Positions 1 through 9,274 of a stretch of DNA of 64,000 nucleotides are shown here, in pieces. The stretch lies in contig NZ_ABCK01000008.1 in the NCBI RefSeq assembly GCF_000170755.1, forward strand, positions 62,001 through 126,000, read 5' to 3'. The translations under genes were made by a program, and so were the position numbers. The notes beneath the pieces were generated by a model. It searched no databases and was not told where the DNA came from. It saw only the letters and a list, made by a program, of their open reading frames with translations. This DNA is from Lentisphaera araneosa HTCC2155 (lineage in GTDB: Bacteria; Verrucomicrobiota; Lentisphaeria; Lentisphaerales; Lentisphaeraceae). Numbering within the stretch: the first letter of the stretch is position 1; each line of letters starts with the position of its first letter.

Positions 1-747
1 TGGGGGCACCGTGTTGACTGTTGTGCCGCCCTTGATGAGTCCAACGCTCAAGCTAGGTGATCCAAGTATGGGGTGCTGCTTATTTTTTAAAGTCTGGTGA
101 TAATCTTCAAGAAGTAAAGAAATCCTCGAGATATCGTATATAGCATTTCTTCCCAGTTCTGGTGTGGATGAATGGCAAGCTAGCCCTTCGGTAGAGATAT
201 TGAATCGAAGTACGCCTTTATGGGCGTGAAGAGCATTGAGCTCAGTTGGCTCACCAATAATTGCGAAGTCCGCAGTGATGCCATCTTTTGCGACTTCCGC
301 AATGCCGCCAAATGAAAATTCTTCATCGCTACATCCGATGATGAGGATGTTTTTAGTGATCTGGCTTTTTTGCTTCAATAAATCTTCGACCGCAGCAATG
401 TAAATCGCCATGTTTGATTTTGTGTCGCAGGAACCACGTCCAAAGAGACGCCCATCTTTAATTTCGGGGTCAAAAGGCTTGATGCTCATTTCTAAATGCG
501 AGACGGTGTCGAGGTGAGCGTCTAAGGCGACAGTTTCGTCTTTGCCTAAATCTAAAAATGCTGCAAAAGATGGGTGTTTAGGATCTTTAGCGTATTGCTG
601 AATTGAAAAACCGAGTTTGCTGAGCTTGTTGCAGAGAAACTCGACTATTTGAGCTTCGCTATAAGTGGGGTCGTCAGTCGTTTGGCCAAAAGAGTTGACC
701 GAGGGGATTGCTACGAGATCTCGTAGCAGGGAGCTTGCTGGGTGCAT
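1..747 (-). CDS. M20 family deacylase (ArgE/DapE-like), 3' part outside window
   Basis: Reading the minus strand from the ATG at 747 gives 249 open codons that run off the window start, so the C-terminal part is missing. The translation has the M20 metallopeptidase signature: a metal-binding AHLDT motif near residue 75, then GRGSCDTKSNMA near 105, where the D-T-K Asp is the bridging ligand, and a SDEEFSFGG stretch with the catalytic Glu pair near 145. This family hydrolyses N-acyl amino acids such as acetylornithine or succinyl-diaminopimelate. The arg genes at 9755-13764 make ArgE attractive, but the specificity cannot be read from the fragment. Its start lies one base after the stop of the receiver gene, so the two are probably co-transcribed. 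Confidence 0.82.
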   Translation of the reverse strand, partial: MHPASSLLRDLVAIPSVNSFGQTTDDPTYSEAQIVEFLCNKLSKLGFSIQQYAKDPKHPSFAAFLDLGKDETVALDAHLDTVSHLEMSIKPFDPEIKDGRLFGRGSCDTKSNMAIYIAAVEDLLKQKSQITKNILIIGCSDEEFSFGGIAEVAKDGITADFAIIGEPTELNALHAHKGVLRFNISTEGLACHSSTPELGRNAIYDISRISLLLEDYHQTLKNKQHPILGSPSLSVGLIKGGTTVNTVPP

Positions 748-748
748 A

Positions 749-1102
749 TTATTCTAAAACGGAATTGATTAAATCTACGAGTTCGTCAAATTTAAAGGGT
801 TTACTGAGGTATTGAGTATCAGTTTCATCGGTCTCTTGGAGTCGAGCGATATCTGCTGAAGCAGAAATGATGATTGCTTTACTGTCTGGAGCTTGATTAC
901 GAATTTCTTTAAGAAATTTCAGGCCATTCAGTTTGGGCATGACCAAATCTGATATGATTAAATCATAGTCATTGGGATCGGTAGCTTCCAAGGCCTTGAG
1001 GGGTGAGTCAAAGGAGGTGATTTCAAAGTTTTGTCTTTCGAGAATCATTGTGGTGAGCTTTAAAACTGTTGGTTCATCATCAACTAATAAAATTTTACGC
1101 AA
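749..1102 (-). CDS. CheY-like single-domain response regulator
   Basis: 117 residues, a receiver (REC) domain only, with no output domain. It shows the acidic pair in LLVDDEP (residues 7-9), the phospho-acceptor Asp in IISDLVMP (about 53), the Ser of IIISASAD in the Ser/Thr position, and the conserved Lys in LSKPF (about 101). I chose the TTG at 1102 because AAGGAG lies six bases upstream and the protein then starts directly with the first REC strand. A longer frame to 1216 would add 38 residues unlike any receiver N-terminus. It is the first gene of a minus-strand pair with the M20 gene. The partner kinase is not in the window. Confidence 0.85.
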   Translation of the reverse strand: MRKILLVDDEPTVLKLTTMILERQNFEITSFDSPLKALEATDPNDYDLIISDLVMPKLNGLKFLKEIRNQAPDSKAIIISASADIARLQETDETDTQYLSKPFKFDELVDLINSVLE

Positions 1103-1369
1103 AACAAACTCCTTAATGTTAGTGTTAAAATAGTTCTTAAAGCTCAATATGGAAAAGCTTTCACGGTAGCAATGGTTTAAAAACCATAAAAACTCAGCTG
1201 TAAAGGCTGCGTTCACATATTTGTACAGTTTTGTTTGCCAATTTAGGTCGGATTAGGGCTGCTTTAAGAAAAGTCTATCTAAGAAAAGTTATTGGTTTGT
1301 CAGTCTTGAATAAGCGATGTATGTTTGCGGGTTTGTAATATTTTTAAGATAAATAACTAGGAAAATTAA

Positions 1370-2650
<1,281 letters not shown>

Positions 2651-2662
2651 TTGAACTTGGGT

Positions 2663-3355
2663 ATGGATTTAAGCGTACCCAAGCACATTGCCATCATCAT
2701 GGATGGCAATGGACGATGGGCCGCAGAACGCGGCCTTGATCGTATAGAGGGACATACAGCAGGGGTTTCAGCCGTTTTGAGAACGGTAGACGCTTGTCTG
2801 AAAAAAGGGGTTAAGTATTTAACCCTTTATACCTTTAGTACAGAAAACTGGAAGCGATCAGAAGAGGAAGTTTCAGCTCTGATGATGCTTTTGGGTGAAG
2901 CTTTGAGCAAGTACTTACCCGACTTCATGGAAAAGGGGATTAAACTTGCTACCGTAGGTGATGTGAAGGCTTTGCCAAAAGAAGTCTGTGCAAAACTTGA
3001 AGAAGTTCGCGAGAAGACTAAAGAGAATAATCAGATCGTTTTTAATTTAGCGCTCAATTACGGGGGACGAGACGAATTGATTCGTACTTGTCGTCGAGTC
3101 ATGGATGCGGGTATAAAATCTGATGAACTCACGGAAGAGATTTTTGAGACTTATTTAGATTCAGCTGGTATGCCTGATCCTGAACTCTTAATTCGTACGA
3201 GTGGGGAAATGCGCATTAGTAATTTTCTTTTATGGCAGATCTCCTATAGTGAATTTGTGTGTATGCCTGAGTTTTGGCCTGACTTCGGTCCTGAGTTGTT
3301 GGATAAGGCCCTAGAGGATTTTAATGCGAGAGAGCGTCGGTTTGGTGGCCGTTAA
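2663..3355 (+). CDS. uppS: Undecaprenyl diphosphate synthase (cis-prenyltransferase)
   Basis: About 230 residues. It condenses isopentenyl units onto farnesyl diphosphate to make the C55 carrier lipid for peptidoglycan and glycan assembly. The hallmark AIIMDGNGRWA with the catalytic Asp is at about residue 15, and RTSGEMRISNFLLWQ followed by the SEF segment is near the C-terminus. The ATG at 2663 gives the usual short lead before PKHIAIIMDG. A TTG at 2651, directly after the purA stop, would add four residues; neither has a strong ribosome site. The stop overlaps the cdsA start (TAATG), suggesting coupled translation. Confidence 0.94.
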   Translation: MDLSVPKHIAIIMDGNGRWAAERGLDRIEGHTAGVSAVLRTVDACLKKGVKYLTLYTFSTENWKRSEEEVSALMMLLGEALSKYLPDFMEKGIKLATVGDVKALPKEVCAKLEEVREKTKENNQIVFNLALNYGGRDELIRTCRRVMDAGIKSDELTEEIFETYLDSAGMPDPELLIRTSGEMRISNFLLWQISYSEFVCMPEFWPDFGPELLDKALEDFNARERRFGGR

Positions 3356-4245
3356 TGTTTAAATATAGACTTATTTCTGGGATAGTGCTCATTTCTTTAG
3401 TGACGAGTTCGCTCGTTTTTAAAGGTGTGAGTGGAGCTGTTGTGTTTACTTTGCTAGCCATGATTTTATTGTTGGGAGGCATGCGTGAATTTTTTGATAT
3501 GACGGATAAAATCGGTATTCCGGGTTATAAACGACCAGGCATGTCTGCTGCGGCACTCGTGGTTTTGGGCATCAGTGTGCCAGCGATTTTAGGTAGAGGT
3601 AACGAACATTTTCAAGGGATCATAGTTGAATTGCTCATGAGCTTTGTGGTGATTAGTGGCTTTGTACGAGCGATGCAGGAAGAAGACTTGAAAGAGGGGC
3701 TCAAACGTCAGCTGATCTCTTTAGCGGGTTTCTTCTACATTGTCTGGAGTTTGAGTTTTTTACTACGTATTTATTTCGGCGAAGGCACGGGCATGAGCGG
3801 CCGTTATCTTTTAGTCTATATGGTTCTTGTGACAAAATGTTCTGATATCGGTGCCTATTGCACAGGTATGACCACACATAAATTGAGTGGCGGCAAGAAT
3901 CATAAAATTGCTCCACGTTTGAGTCCTGGGAAAAGCTGGGAAGGCTTCATCGGTGGCATGGTTTTATCTGTTGTGGTTGCTTTGGTTTTAGAAAAGCAGT
4001 TAGCAGAGCATTTAATGTTCCATGGTAAAGATGTGATCACGCCATACGTGGCCGTTGGCATGGGTGTCATTGCGGCAACCCTCGGCTTTATCGGTGATGT
4101 CTGTGAATCTATTTTCAAGAGAACGGCAAATGTGAAAGATTCCGGCAATACAATCCCTGGTATGGGTGGTGTTTTGGATGTTTTGGATAGTTTAATTTTA
4201 GTTGCCCCTCTATATTACCTTTATCTTCAGGTAGCGACAGTATAA
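3355..4245 (+). CDS. cdsA: Phosphatidate cytidylyltransferase
   Basis: 296 residues, a multi-pass membrane enzyme making CDP-diacylglycerol from phosphatidate and CTP. Hydrophobic segments fill most of the protein. The C-terminal family signature is present around residues 247-275: SIFKRTANVKDSGN followed by IPGMGGVLDVLDS, with the invariant KDSG and the two Asp residues retained (the family's usual Arg between them is replaced by Val-Leu). It follows uppS with a one-base overlap and precedes dxr by three bases. The order uppS-cdsA-dxr is a common bacterial arrangement that supports all three calls. Confidence 0.94.
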   Translation: MFKYRLISGIVLISLVTSSLVFKGVSGAVVFTLLAMILLLGGMREFFDMTDKIGIPGYKRPGMSAAALVVLGISVPAILGRGNEHFQGIIVELLMSFVVISGFVRAMQEEDLKEGLKRQLISLAGFFYIVWSLSFLLRIYFGEGTGMSGRYLLVYMVLVTKCSDIGAYCTGMTTHKLSGGKNHKIAPRLSPGKSWEGFIGGMVLSVVVALVLEKQLAEHLMFHGKDVITPYVAVGMGVIAATLGFIGDVCESIFKRTANVKDSGNTIPGMGGVLDVLDSLILVAPLYYLYLQVATV

Positions 4246-4248
4246 AAA

Positions 4249-5409
4249 ATGGCTAAGAAAAAAATTGTAATTCTCGGTGTAACTGGTTCGATCGGCCAGA
4301 GTACGCTTAAGGTTGTGCGTCATTTGCCCGATCAATTTGAGGTCGTGGGCGTGGCAGGCGGAAGTCGCTGGCAGGAAACTGCTCAGATCGCGAACGAATT
4401 TAAAGTTCCCTATGCCTCTGTTTCCAATGAAGCCGATTATGAAAAATTTAAGAGTGAACTAAAAAATTCTGAAGCTTTGCATGGCGAAGATGCGCTCACA
4501 AAAATGTGTACTTTGCCTGAAGTTGATTTAGTGCTTTGTGGTATTGTTGGCACAAGTGCGCTCATTCCCGTGTATGAAGCCGTGAAATTAGGTAAGACAA
4601 TTGCCTTGGCAAGTAAAGAGATTTTAGTTGCGGCAGGTGAAGTTGTCATGGATACGGCTCATAAAAGCGGAGCTACAATTCTCCCAGTTGATAGTGAGCA
4701 TAGTGCAATTTTTCAGTGTTTAGAAGGCAAGAAACCCAAAGATATTCGTCGCGTCATTCTCACTTGTAGTGGGGGACCATTTTTAAGACGAGAAGAAGGT
4801 TTTTGTTCCGTTGAAATTGGTGATGCACTCAAGCATCCGACTTGGGAGATGGGTAGAAAGATCACGATTGATTCAGCGAGTTTAATGAATAAGGCCTTGG
4901 AAGTTATTGAAGCGCGTTGGCTCTTTGATTTAGAACCAGATCAAGTGGATGTGGTCATTCACCCTCAGTCAATAGTTCACTCCATGGTTGAGTTTACCGA
5001 TAATACAGTTCTCGCACAAATGAGTGAGAATGATATGGTCTTCCCAATTCAGTTTGCCATGACTTATCCCGAGCGTTTTTCGAGTAGCTTAAAGCCCATG
5101 GACTTTACTAAAGCCATGAGTTTAACTTTTGAGGGACCTGATCACGATCGTTTCCCCTCTTTGCGTTATGCGCATAAAGCCATGGATAGGGGCGGTGCGG
5201 CTCCCGCAATTCTCAATGCAGTAAATGAAGTGGCGGTGCACGCCTTTTTAGAAGAACGTATCAAGTTTTCAGCGATTTGGGATTTAATAAAATTATTTTT
5301 AGATAAAGCTGCCACTTATCCAGGTTCTAACTTAGAAGAGATTTTATCAGCTGATTCAAAAGTTCGTCTTGAAGCCGAGGCTTTAATTGCATCGGGAGTA
5401 TATCAATGA
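4249..5409 (+). CDS. dxr: 1-deoxy-D-xylulose 5-phosphate reductoisomerase
   Basis: 386 residues, full length. It converts DXP to MEP with NADPH in the non-mevalonate isoprenoid pathway, which feeds the neighbouring uppS. It shows the N-terminal GVTGSIGQSTL nucleotide-binding loop (residues 9-19), the LASKEILVAAGE substrate segment around 121, the metal-binding PVDSEHSAIFQ around 147, and WEMGRKITIDSASLMNKALEVIEA around 200. The start ATG follows the cdsA stop by three bases, with no strong ribosome site. The stop overlaps gmk by four bases (ATGA). Confidence 0.96.
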   Translation: MAKKKIVILGVTGSIGQSTLKVVRHLPDQFEVVGVAGGSRWQETAQIANEFKVPYASVSNEADYEKFKSELKNSEALHGEDALTKMCTLPEVDLVLCGIVGTSALIPVYEAVKLGKTIALASKEILVAAGEVVMDTAHKSGATILPVDSEHSAIFQCLEGKKPKDIRRVILTCSGGPFLRREEGFCSVEIGDALKHPTWEMGRKITIDSASLMNKALEVIEARWLFDLEPDQVDVVIHPQSIVHSMVEFTDNTVLAQMSENDMVFPIQFAMTYPERFSSSLKPMDFTKAMSLTFEGPDHDRFPSLRYAHKAMDRGGAAPAILNAVNEVAVHAFLEERIKFSAIWDLIKLFLDKAATYPGSNLEEILSADSKVRLEAEALIASGVYQ

Positions 5410-6029
5410 GTCAGGGTGTAGCGATTATCATGTCAGGGCCGAGTGGAGCAGGTAAATCTACCGTTTGTCACATTTTACTTGAACAAGATGATAAGTTGAG
5501 TTTCTCAGTGAGTTGTACGACCCGTCAGCCCCGAGAAGGCGAGAAAAATTGTGTGGATTATCACTTTTTAAGCCGTGAAGAATTTGAGAGTCGTATTGCG
5601 GCTGGTGACTTACTGGAATACGCCGAAGTCCACGGCAATTATTATGGGACTTTAAAGTCGGCCGTTTTAGATCAAGTGAAGCAGGGTAAGTCTGTCTTGA
5701 TAGATATTGACGTTCAAGGACAGCGGCTGATTCGCAAGGCTTGTGAAAGTGACGCGGAATTAGCTTCTGCTAGTGTGTTTGTTTTCTTTGCGCCACCTTC
5801 CTATCAAGAATTGGAAAGTCGCCTGCGCGGTCGTGGAACGGAGAATGAAGAATCTCTAAATAAGCGACTCAATAATGCCAAGGCGGAACTCGAAGCCTGG
5901 ACGGAATATGATTATATGGTGGTTAACCATCAACCTCAGCAGGCTGCCTTGGAGTTGAAGGCTATTATTGACGCTGAAAAAGTAAAAGTTTCTAGAACTG
6001 ATTTAGTTAAGGGCTGGCCTTATGTCTAA
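5406..6029 (+). CDS. gmk: Guanylate kinase
   Basis: 207 residues, phosphorylating GMP to GDP with ATP. The P-loop SGPSGAGKST is at residues 9-18. SVSCTTRQPREGE (GMP binding) is around 34, DYHFL around 51, and the EYAEVHGNYYGT motif around 72, all in the expected order. The ATG overlaps the dxr stop and the gene's end overlaps the next by eight bases, so it belongs to the same transcript. No anomaly seen. Confidence 0.96.
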   Translation: MSQGVAIIMSGPSGAGKSTVCHILLEQDDKLSFSVSCTTRQPREGEKNCVDYHFLSREEFESRIAAGDLLEYAEVHGNYYGTLKSAVLDQVKQGKSVLIDIDVQGQRLIRKACESDAELASASVFVFFAPPSYQELESRLRGRGTENEESLNKRLNNAKAELEAWTEYDYMVVNHQPQQAALELKAIIDAEKVKVSRTDLVKGWPYV

Positions 6030-6549
6030 TATTCGAGAGTATCAGGGGATCAAGCCTCAGTTAGGTAAAGATGTTTTGGTGGATGAAACAGCTGTGGTCA
6101 TTGGTGACGTGGCCATTGGTGATCATGCGAGCATTTGGCCCACAACAGTGATTCGTGGTGATGTGAACTCGATTCGCATTGGCACGGGCACAAATATTCA
6201 GGATGCTTCTGTCTTGCATGTGACTCACAAAAATGCCGCCAATCCCGAAGGTTATCCACTTATCATTGGTGATAATGTAACTGTTGGCCACCGTGTCACT
6301 TTGCACGGATGTCATGTGGGTGATTACTGCTTCATTGGCATGGGAGCAATTATTATGGATGGCGCGATTTTACAAGAACGCGTCATGGTCGGAGCTGGAG
6401 CGCTAGTTACCCAAAATGCTCAGCTAGAATCGGGTTACCTTTATTTAGGTTCTCCGGCGAAGAAAGCTCGCCCGCTGAACGAAGAAGAATTGCAGTGGCT
6501 CGAGAAATCAGCAGATAACTATATTCGTTTTAAAAATACTTACCTCTAG
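6022..6549 (+). CDS. Gamma-class carbonic anhydrase-like hexapeptide protein
   Basis: 175 residues of left-handed beta-helix hexapeptide repeats (IGDVAIGDHASIWPTTVIRGD and onward). The three zinc-ligand-type histidines are in LHVTH (about 73), VGHRVTLHG (about 94 and 99). This family (YrdA/PaaY/CaiE-like) includes true gamma carbonic anhydrases and many proteins of unknown activity, so enzymatic function is inferred from ligand conservation only. It overlaps the end of gmk by eight bases. Confidence 0.85.
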   Translation: MSNIREYQGIKPQLGKDVLVDETAVVIGDVAIGDHASIWPTTVIRGDVNSIRIGTGTNIQDASVLHVTHKNAANPEGYPLIIGDNVTVGHRVTLHGCHVGDYCFIGMGAIIMDGAILQERVMVGAGALVTQNAQLESGYLYLGSPAKKARPLNEEELQWLEKSADNYIRFKNTYL

Positions 6550-6552
6550 ATC

Positions 6553-7395
6553 ATGAAGCCGCGAGGAAGATTGGCGCCGACTCCTTCGGGAGAGTTGCAT
6601 TTAGGTCATGCCGCCAGTTTTTTGCGAGTTCAGCAAAGTATTCGAGAGAAAAACGGAACACTCATTTTACGTATCGAAGATGTGGATCGTTTGCGCTGTA
6701 AGCAAGAGTTTGTCGACTCATCCATCACAGCTTTAAAGAACTTGGGAATTACTTGGGAAGAGGGGCCCGATGTGGGGGGCGATTATGGTCCCTATACTCA
6801 GAGTCAGAAAACCGAGAGATATCAAGAAATCATACTCAAATTACGTGAGAAGGGGCTCGTTTATCCTTGCCCAATTTCGAGACGTCAATTGCGTCAGCAC
6901 GGCTTTGATTTAGCTCATGGCGAGGCGCTCTTTCCGAAAGATTTAAGAGATTCTTGTGACCAGGTACCTGAAGACCCTTGGTCAATCAATTGGCGCTTTC
7001 GAGTTCCAGATGGGGAAGCCTTGAGCTTTTATGATCAAGAATTAAAGAAAGAGCTTTCTTTTGTCGCAGGTCAAGATTTTGGGGACTTTATTGTTTGGCG
7101 CCGCGATGGTATGGCGAGTTATGAGTTGTCAGTGGTCGTTGACGATCACGATATGCAAATTACTGAAGTGGTGAGGGGCGAAGATTTACTTTTGTCAACG
7201 GCGCGTCAATTACTGATCTATCGCAGTTTTGCTTGGCAGGAACCCGTATTTGGTCATTGTCCGATCCTCAAAGATGATGAGGGTGAAAAAATGGCAAAGA
7301 CAAAAGGCTCGCGATCTTTGAAAAGTATTTTTGAAGAAGGACGTGATTGGAAACAAATGCTTCGCGATTGCGGACTCGGCAAAGTCCTCGACTAG
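6553..7395 (+). CDS. gluQ: Glutamyl-Q tRNA(Asp) synthetase
   Basis: 280 residues, far shorter than a glutamyl-tRNA synthetase because the anticodon-binding domain is absent. The class I signatures are present: APTPSGELHLGHA (HIGH region, residues 7-19) and EKMAKTKGS (KMSKS-like, about 243-251). This paralogue attaches glutamate to queuosine in tRNA(Asp). The cysteine-rich stretch found in many members is only partly seen (VYPCPISRRQL). It is the last gene of the plus-strand run. A discriminated GluRS is unlikely given the length. Confidence 0.87.
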   Translation: MKPRGRLAPTPSGELHLGHAASFLRVQQSIREKNGTLILRIEDVDRLRCKQEFVDSSITALKNLGITWEEGPDVGGDYGPYTQSQKTERYQEIILKLREKGLVYPCPISRRQLRQHGFDLAHGEALFPKDLRDSCDQVPEDPWSINWRFRVPDGEALSFYDQELKKELSFVAGQDFGDFIVWRRDGMASYELSVVVDDHDMQITEVVRGEDLLLSTARQLLIYRSFAWQEPVFGHCPILKDDEGEKMAKTKGSRSLKSIFEEGRDWKQMLRDCGLGKVLD

Positions 7396-7445
7396 TTTTT
7401 GCCTCGGATCCACCTTCAAAGTAGTTCATGAGTCAATGGCTTTAT

Positions 7446-7535
7446 GGGTTTTATCAATTCAAAATTAAGCATTAAAAATTTAAAATTGAAGCGTAGCGCC
7501 TCCTCCCATCCACTTTCTTCTATCTTCCAAACTCA
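7446..7535. repeat. Dispersed composite repeat module (AT-rich plus hairpin plus C-rich)
   Basis: Downstream of gluQ lies a string of simple modules also found at 17410-17456 and 19305-19360 in reverse orientation: an AATTCAAAATT/ATTAAAAATT-type AT-rich block, then GAAGCGTAGCGCCTCC, then a pyrimidine-rich stretch. An open frame of 132 codons covers 7444-7842, but it is made of this repeat, the hairpin array and antisense of the next gene, so I do not call it a gene. Confidence 0.75.
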
Positions 7536-7543
7536 CATCCTTA

Positions 7544-7743
7544 GTGCAAAGCACGTCAACTCAGGCCACGGGCCGTTAACTCAGTACGGAGTGCGTCAAC
7601 TCAGACCGCAGGCCGTTAGCTTAGCACGAAGTACGTCAACTCAGGCCTCATGCCGTCTACTCAGACCACAGGCCGTTAGCTTAGCACGTAGTGCGTCTAC
7701 TCAGACCGCAGGTCGTCAACTCAGTGCAAAGCACGTCAATTTA
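7544..7743 (-). repeat. Tandem array 1: ten 20-bp units of mini-hairpin plus 9-bp linker
   Basis: Ten units start exactly every 20 bp (7544, 7564 and so on to 7724). Each has an 11-bp block with 4-bp arms around a 3-base loop, such as GTGC-AAA-GCAC or GGCC-ACG-GGCC, then a 9-bp linker, usually GTCAACTCA on the plus strand (TGAGTTGAC on the minus strand). Arms differ between units while pairing is mostly kept (GCAC/GTGC, GACC/GGTC, GGCC/GGCC, with some one-base or wobble mismatches). The last linker contains the stop codon of the minus-strand gene 7741-8163, so the array is that gene's immediate 3' region. Confidence 0.93.
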
Positions 7744-8163
7744 ATTCGAAACTTCTTCGGCACCTTGCGTCGCGAGATGAGCCACGAGTTCATTGGCGAG
7801 GTCGGCAAAAAGGGTGCCGTCGTTGAAGGCTTTGGCGCCTAGGAGCATGGCTTGGACTTGAGTGGCAACGGGGCCACATTTAATTGTCACTGTAGGGGTT
7901 TTAGTCTGTGGATCAACACTCCACTTTGAGATGTAGGAGCTAGCGAGCATACGACTAAAAACGGCGCCCCACTGAATAGCGATACTATTCTCGAGTTCGC
8001 GAGGGGTTCCCTCGGGCCACTTCTCTTTAATGGCGTAATCACGTGCTTCGTCGAGTTGGCAGATTTCTTCGAGAACGTAGTTCCATTGAGCTTCGTAATT
8101 AATTTCTTTGCATAGCTTTAAGAATTTTTCACATTCCTTATTGATGTATTCTTCTGGGCTCAT
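7741..8163 (-). CDS. Hypothetical protein, 140 residues
   Basis: I do not recognise a family. The sequence is soluble and probably mostly helical, begins with an acidic/basic helix (PEEYINKECEKFLKLCKEI), has no signal peptide or membrane segment, and ends with a helix ELVAHLATQGAEE. A reasonable ribosome site is hard to see (upstream is GACAAGAAT). The stop codon TAA is formed by the first bases of the adjacent tandem array's linker, so the 3' end of the gene may have been redefined by the array. It is divergent from the HopJ-like gene. Confidence 0.7.
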   Translation of the reverse strand: MSPEEYINKECEKFLKLCKEINYEAQWNYVLEEICQLDEARDYAIKEKWPEGTPRELENSIAIQWGAVFSRMLASSYISKWSVDPQTKTPTVTIKCGPVATQVQAMLLGAKAFNDGTLFADLANELVAHLATQGAEEVSN

Positions 8164-8340
8164 ATTCTTGTCCTGCTGTCAATAAATTATAATATTCAAC
8201 CATTATAAAATTGAGCTTTCTTTATACAAGTGAAAAAAGTGAACAAATAAGTTGTTTAAAATGAAAGCCTAAGTATTATGAAAAATCTGTTAAGTTAAAG
8301 CTTGTGAAGCTGAGAGAAAAATGAAGATTAAGGAACTAAG

Positions 8341-8700
8341 ATGAAACTTCAAGAGTTTTTAGATAAAGTCAAAAGTCGCCCTAAGAAAATTGAGTTCGTA
8401 GAAACGATGGAAGTGATTGAAAGTTACTACGATTTCACCGAAGTAACTTTCGAGAATGGTGAGTTGGTGAATTGCTCTGGTGAAAACAATGGCTCATGCA
8501 AAGTTTTTTCATTCGCTCAAATGCATGATTTATCAAAAGATGAGACTTTAGCCCTCTTCGGGATCTATTACCGCGCTGATGTATTGACTTACCCCGAAGG
8601 TGAAGACCATCCAAATATTCGTCAATTTATGAAGTCGGGTTGGGATGGAATTAAATACGCTGGACAAGCTTTAAGTCTCAAGGCGAAAGCTGGAGCTTAA
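8341..8700 (+). CDS. HopJ type III effector family-like protein
   Basis: 119 residues matching the small HopJ family as I know it: an N-terminal helix, VIESYYDFTEVTFENGEL, then NNGSCKVFSFAQMHDLSKDETLALFGIYYR, then a D-HPNIRQFMKSGWDGIKY segment. Despite the name, this family is widespread in bacteria without type III secretion, and its role is unknown; no secretion genes for it are present here. The start ATG follows AAGGAACTAAG. It stands alone between a divergent hypothetical gene and rplM. Confidence 0.82.
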   Translation: MKLQEFLDKVKSRPKKIEFVETMEVIESYYDFTEVTFENGELVNCSGENNGSCKVFSFAQMHDLSKDETLALFGIYYRADVLTYPEGEDHPNIRQFMKSGWDGIKYAGQALSLKAKAGA

Positions 8701-8740
8701 ACCCCACCCAAAATAACTTATCTTATTTAACTCGACTGAG

Positions 8741-8768
8741 TTGACAAGTAAGGGAATCAAATTATGGT
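8741..8768 (+). promoter_or_regulatory. Candidate promoter for rplM-rpsI
   Basis: A perfect TTGACA (8741-8746) is followed after 16 bases by TATGGT (8763-8768, four of six consensus matches). It lies about 70 bases upstream of the rplM start, leaving a leader that holds the hairpin at 8781-8798. Confidence 0.42.
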
Positions 8769-8780
8769 TGGGTTCTCGTT

Positions 8781-8798
8781 TTTTAGCCTGTGCTAAAA
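8781..8798 (+). promoter_or_regulatory. Leader hairpin upstream of rplM
   Basis: A perfect 7-bp stem TTTTAGC/GCTAAAA around a CTGT loop lies in the 5' leader of rplM-rpsI, 40 bases before the start codon. It has no T-run after it, so it is not a normal terminator. It could be a leader structure for ribosomal-protein feedback or simply stabilise the mRNA; no known leader motif was recognised. Confidence 0.35.
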
Positions 8799-8838
8799 GA
8801 CATTTTAAATTATTGAAAACAACTGGATACAAGATACA

Positions 8839-9264
8839 ATGAAAACTTACCTTCCAAAAGCCTCAGAATTTGAGCGCAAATGGCTTGTGTTTGATGCCGA
8901 AGAGCAAGTGCTTGGTAGACTGGCTGTTAGAATCGCTGACGCATTACGCGGCAAAGATGAGCCTACATACACACCTCACATGGATTGTGGTGCTAACGTT
9001 ATCGTTATCAACGCAGACAAAGTAAAACTTACTGGTAGAAAAGAAACAGAAAAAACTTACATCGGTCACACTGGCTGGGTTGGTGGTCAAACTGTTACGA
9101 CTCCAGAAGAAGTAAGAGCTAAAGATTCTACTCGTTTAGTTCTTTGGGCTGTTAAAGGCATGTTAGATGATGGCCGTTTAGGTCGTAGTCTTTTCAAGAA
9201 GCTTCACGTCTACACTGGAGCAGAACACCCACACGAGGCTCAAAAGCCCGTTAAAGTAAACTAA
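8839..9264 (+). CDS. rplM: 50S ribosomal protein L13
   Basis: 141 residues, full length. Diagnostic segments are KWLVFDAEEQVLGRLAVRIADALRGKD (residues 14-40), ANVIVINADKVKLTGRK around 52-68 and AVKGMLDDGRLGRSLFKKLHVYTGAEHPHEAQKP at the C-terminus. L13 binds 23S rRNA early in 50S assembly. It is followed ten bases later by rpsI, the conserved pairing of these two genes. Confidence 0.98.
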   Translation: MKTYLPKASEFERKWLVFDAEEQVLGRLAVRIADALRGKDEPTYTPHMDCGANVIVINADKVKLTGRKETEKTYIGHTGWVGGQTVTTPEEVRAKDSTRLVLWAVKGMLDDGRLGRSLFKKLHVYTGAEHPHEAQKPVKVN

Positions 9265-9274
9265 GAGAGTCGTT

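Noticed and set aside
1217..1369. purA promoter from TTGAAT (1306) and TAATAT (1336)
   Set aside because: Spacing of 24 bases is outside the working range; no better pair was found by eye.
7544..7743. CRISPR array
   Set aside because: Units are 20 bp with a 9-bp constant part and self-complementary variable part; there are no 25-40 bp unique spacers and no cas genes.
7444..7842. Open frame of 132 codons on the plus strand after gluQ
   Set aside because: It reads through a dispersed repeat, the whole 20-bp hairpin array and antisense of the gene at 7741-8163; the peptide is repetitive and has no ribosome site.
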